DNA from: Pseudomaricurvus alkylphenolicus
Lineage (GTDB): Bacteria > Pseudomonadota > Gammaproteobacteria > Pseudomonadales > Cellvibrionaceae
NCBI RefSeq assembly: GCF_011683955.1
Contig: NZ_JAAQPI010000010.1
Location: 306,086-370,085 of the forward strand
Length of the DNA stretch: 64,000 nt
Direction of reading: 5' to 3'
Made by a program: the position numbers and the translations under genes. The notes beneath the pieces were generated by a model, which searched no databases, was not told the origin of the DNA, and saw nothing but the letters and a program-made list of their open reading frames with translations. Within the stretch, counting starts at the first letter, position 1. Each line of letters opens with the position of its first letter. This document shows positions 61,855 through 64,000 of the stretch, piece after piece.

Positions 61855-62642
61855 GCGGGCTTCCGTTTTTCCAAAAAAGCCATCATGCCTTCCTGGTTTT
61901 CTTCCGAGCCCATGGTATTGAGCACAGCCTGCCTTTCCATTCGCAGTGATTCTTCCTGAGAAAGATCAGCGCCCCTGATAATCACCGGAATAATTTCACT
62001 CATCGCCAGAGGAGGGATGTCGGTGGCCAGCTGGAGGCCCAGTTCAATAGCCCTTGCTTTCAGTTTGCTGTTGTCGACCACCTCATTAACCAACCCGATT
62101 CGCCAGGCTTCAGGACCGTCTATTTTCTTTGCCCTAAGAATCATATCCAGTGCGTGCATTCGGCCCACCAGTCGGGTTAACCGGGCACTGCCTCCCCAGG
62201 CCGGTACAGTACCCAAATCCATTTCCGGAAGTCCTATCCGGCAACCGTCTTTGGCGGCAAGTCGAAAATGACAGGCCATTGGCAGCTCCAGACCGCCACC
62301 CAGGCAGTAACCAAACATGGTAGCGATTACCGGTTTGCCGAGGTTTTCAATGGCCGACAAGACACGAAGCCGCTGGTCGAACAGTGCCTCAAGTGCCATC
62401 TTGCTGCCGACTTTATCCACCAACTGTTTGAGGTCCATGCCGGCTGAGAAATTATCTTCACCTTCAGCGGTAAACAGGACGGACCTGATACTGTTGTCAG
62501 ACTTGAGTTCGGGAAGCAACTGCTCCAGTTGATCCATAAAATCGGTCCCCATCATGTTCCAGGGAGGACGATTGATGGTAATAATAACCAAGCCTTGATT
62601 CCTGGTGACAACAAAGGGTTTCGAAGGTTTTTGAGTTGACAT
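61833..62642 (-). CDS. Enoyl-CoA hydratase/isomerase family protein
   Basis: The 269-residue protein has the crotonase fold pattern: VTRNQGLVIITINRPPWNMM, VLFTAEGEDNFSAGMDLKQL, ATMFGYCLGGGLELPMACHF and GLPEMDLGTVPAWGGSARLT (oxyanion hole and second helix). The catalytic glutamates of mitochondrial crotonase are replaced by other residues, so the reaction (hydration, isomerisation or ring opening) is unclear. Its C-terminus EKRKPAFKDRQS lies in the 27-bp repeats, which add no residues since the stop codon is kept. It is divergent from the LysR gene at 62801. Confidence 0.85.
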   Translation of the reverse strand: MSTQKPSKPFVVTRNQGLVIITINRPPWNMMGTDFMDQLEQLLPELKSDNSIRSVLFTAEGEDNFSAGMDLKQLVDKVGSKMALEALFDQRLRVLSAIENLGKPVIATMFGYCLGGGLELPMACHFRLAAKDGCRIGLPEMDLGTVPAWGGSARLTRLVGRMHALDMILRAKKIDGPEAWRIGLVNEVVDNSKLKARAIELGLQLATDIPPLAMSEIIPVIIRGADLSQEESLRMERQAVLNTMGSEENQEGMMAFLEKRKPAFKDRQS

Positions 62643-62800
62643 CCGCAGCTCCTTAAAGGTCGTGTCAATATGTAACTGTTAAGATAATCTGTTCCAATTG
62701 ACGTCTCAATTCATATAAATTGATTTAAAGATAAGATTTACTTAATCCTGAATGAGGGCTAGCATTGGTGGCACAGCAGACACTCAATAGCTGGAATACA

Positions 62801-63712
62801 ATGACCACTGCCAGGATACGAGCCCCCAGTAATCCGCCCCCCATCCAGTGGCTGGTCGTCTTTGAGGCCGCAGCCACCCACCGCAGTTTTAAGCTTGCTG
62901 CGTCGGCGCTGAATGTCTCTCCCCCTGCGATCAGCCAACATATCAAGTCGTTGGAGGAGTGGCTGGGTATGGCGTTGTTTAATCGCAGGGCAAGGCAAAT
63001 CGAACTGACCACCGAAGGGGAGTTTTATTACGAGATCGCCGCTGAGCTTGTTAGAACCCACAAGCAGGGATACCAGGACTTTATTCGACGTTTCCAGCAA
63101 CGCTCACTTCGCGTCAGTGCCTCTCTGTTTATCGCCCAGGAGTTGATGATTCCCAATTATTTATCCTTCAGCGACTACGCTGAGGATGTCGAATTGCGTA
63201 TTGAGGCTCGCAGTTCCTATGTCGATTTTGAAACGGAACCTCTGGACGCTGCAGTTCGTTTCGGGGTTGGTGATTGGCCGGATTTGGAAAGCCGTTTGCT
63301 TTGCAAGGTTCAGCTCGTTCCTGTGTGCAGTCCCAAGTACGCCTGCGAAAACTCCGTGAATACTCTCGATGATCTTCGTCATTACCGTTTGATTTCTCCT
63401 TCAGAAGATACACGGCTATGGCATAGGGTGCTTGGCGAAGAGGCCGTAACCAATGGAGACATTCTTGTCTGCGATTCCTATCTGGCGGCTGTCAAGTCTG
63501 CTGCCGAGGGTTTGGGAGTAACACTGGCTCTGTTACCGAGTACAAATTTATGGATCAAAGACGGGCGGTTGGTTCGATTTCTTGATGTAGCGATTCCTAC
63601 GGATTACGGATACTGGATGGTGTCGCCAAAGCAGAGTGAACAGAGAAAGGAAGTTGAAGCGTTTTATTTTTGGATAAGTTCGTTATTTGAAAGTCTCGAT
63701 TCGGTGAAATAG
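62801..63712 (+). CDS. LysR family regulator, GcvA-like
   Basis: The 303-residue protein starts MTTARIRAPSNPPPIQWLVV, then FEAAATHRSFKLAASALNVSP with PAISQHIKSLEEWLGMALF, the GcvA-type HTH. The effector domain (SLFIAQELMIPNYLSFSDY, AAVRFGVGDWPDLESRLLC, SDEPVCS) follows. GcvA-like proteins often regulate the adjacent divergent gene, here the enoyl-CoA hydratase. An in-frame TTG at 62765 is a possible but weaker start. No terminator is seen directly downstream. Confidence 0.88.
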   Translation: MTTARIRAPSNPPPIQWLVVFEAAATHRSFKLAASALNVSPPAISQHIKSLEEWLGMALFNRRARQIELTTEGEFYYEIAAELVRTHKQGYQDFIRRFQQRSLRVSASLFIAQELMIPNYLSFSDYAEDVELRIEARSSYVDFETEPLDAAVRFGVGDWPDLESRLLCKVQLVPVCSPKYACENSVNTLDDLRHYRLISPSEDTRLWHRVLGEEAVTNGDILVCDSYLAAVKSAAEGLGVTLALLPSTNLWIKDGRLVRFLDVAIPTDYGYWMVSPKQSEQRKEVEAFYFWISSLFESLDSVK

Positions 63713-64000
63713 TTGAAAGTCTCACGGATTTTGAGGTCCATCTACGTTTAGAAAACGTAGTACTGAAGAATCTTTTCGAAAGCAGTTCAATTGACCACGG
63801 GAGTTGAAGAACTCATCATTCTACAGCCTGGGTCCGGTGCTTGTGTGTGTGTTAATGCAAGTTAGAAATGTCCTGTTAATGCAAGTTAGAAATGTCCTAA
63901 CTGTCTGCAACTTAGAAATGTCCTGTATTTCAGAATGCTACTTTGCCTGTGTGACAGCTGGATTGCTCGGTCGTTCTCGCTGCGATTGTTGTTGGGCCCG
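63713..64000. other. Right edge: non-coding plus probable end of an insertion sequence
   Basis: The part from 63713 to 63850 shows no gene; it holds AACGTA/TACGTT repeats near 63745-63760. The direct repeats at 63851-63924 follow. A short frame from ATG 63935 (MLLCLCDSWIARS...) runs open to the edge and could be the start of a transposase, but it is too short to identify. Confidence 0.4.
63851..63924. repeat. Three direct repeats with GTTAGAAATGTCCT core
   Basis: GTTAATGCAAGTTAGAAATG plus TCCT (24 bases) occurs at 63851-63874 and again directly at 63875-63898. A third, diverged copy (CTGCAACTTAGAAATGTCCT) lies at 63905-63924. Multiple short direct copies of this kind are typical of the transposase-binding ends of IS21-like elements; the element itself would extend past the window. 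Confidence 0.5.

Noticed and set aside
1..64000. tRNA or rRNA genes
   Set aside because: I looked for T-loop (GGTTCGAATCC-like) and rRNA motifs in the gaps and found none.

Overview
The window (about 53% GC by eye) reads as chromosomal DNA of a free-living, probably marine gammaproteobacterium. Pointers are the large 180-kDa-type NAD-glutamate dehydrogenase, two TonB-dependent receptors of the 'ITVTAQKK/ITVTARKR' type, a PqiA/MCE lipid-transport cluster, an E. coli-like PepQ, a gammaproteobacterial LexA box and acyl-CoA ligase/extradiol dioxygenase genes. A cellvibrionalean/Spongiibacteraceae-like host is my inference only. I see no rRNA, tRNA, CRISPR array or phage genes.

Layout. 1-3933: start of an acyl-CoA synthetase, a LysR regulator, and a TetR regulator divergent from an FAD-dependent dehydrogenase. 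The FAD gene ends in a junction with a beheaded SDR gene and IS-like repeats (3934-4010). 4201-13724: NAD-GDH, a winged-helix/TPR regulator, an MddA/NnrU-like membrane methyltransferase, a GFA-family protein, a DUF481 protein and a small lipoprotein. 13932-23570: a creatinase-like M24 protein without metal ligands, a TonB receptor, a periplasmic cyclophilin, an AraC regulator, an MFS transporter, a second TonB receptor and an unlisted 56-residue small gene. 23685-35141: an M14 carboxypeptidase, a DUF917 protein, a MalT-like LuxR regulator, then a tight run hyuA / second DUF917 / NCS1 permease / hydantoin-racemase-like / MDR reductase. This is the best candidate for an undescribed catabolic system (hydantoin, thiohydantoin or related cyclic amide).

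35215-39661 (all minus): acyl-CoA ligase, extradiol dioxygenase, SDR, Nudix hydrolase and SnoaL-like protein, consistent with aromatic or steroid-type catabolism. 39776-42022: a UvrD/Rep-type helicase behind a clear LexA box; its 3' end overlaps the convergent six-MCE-domain gene, which is co-transcribed with two half-size PqiA proteins. 45712-48211: a periplasmic solute-binding-like protein and PepQ.

48228-58228: an IclR regulator, a GlcG/HbpS protein and the complete glyoxylate-to-pyruvate route (gcl, hyi, glxR, glycerate kinase, pyruvate kinase), then an NCS2 permease. The gcl and permease promoters share almost the same -35/spacer/-10 sequence, so they look co-regulated. 58277-64000: a TauE-like permease, a PAS-GGDEF diguanylate cyclase, small proteins, an enoyl-CoA hydratase whose 3' end is amplified as 27-bp repeats, a GcvA-like LysR regulator, and at the right edge three direct repeats that look like the end of an insertion sequence.
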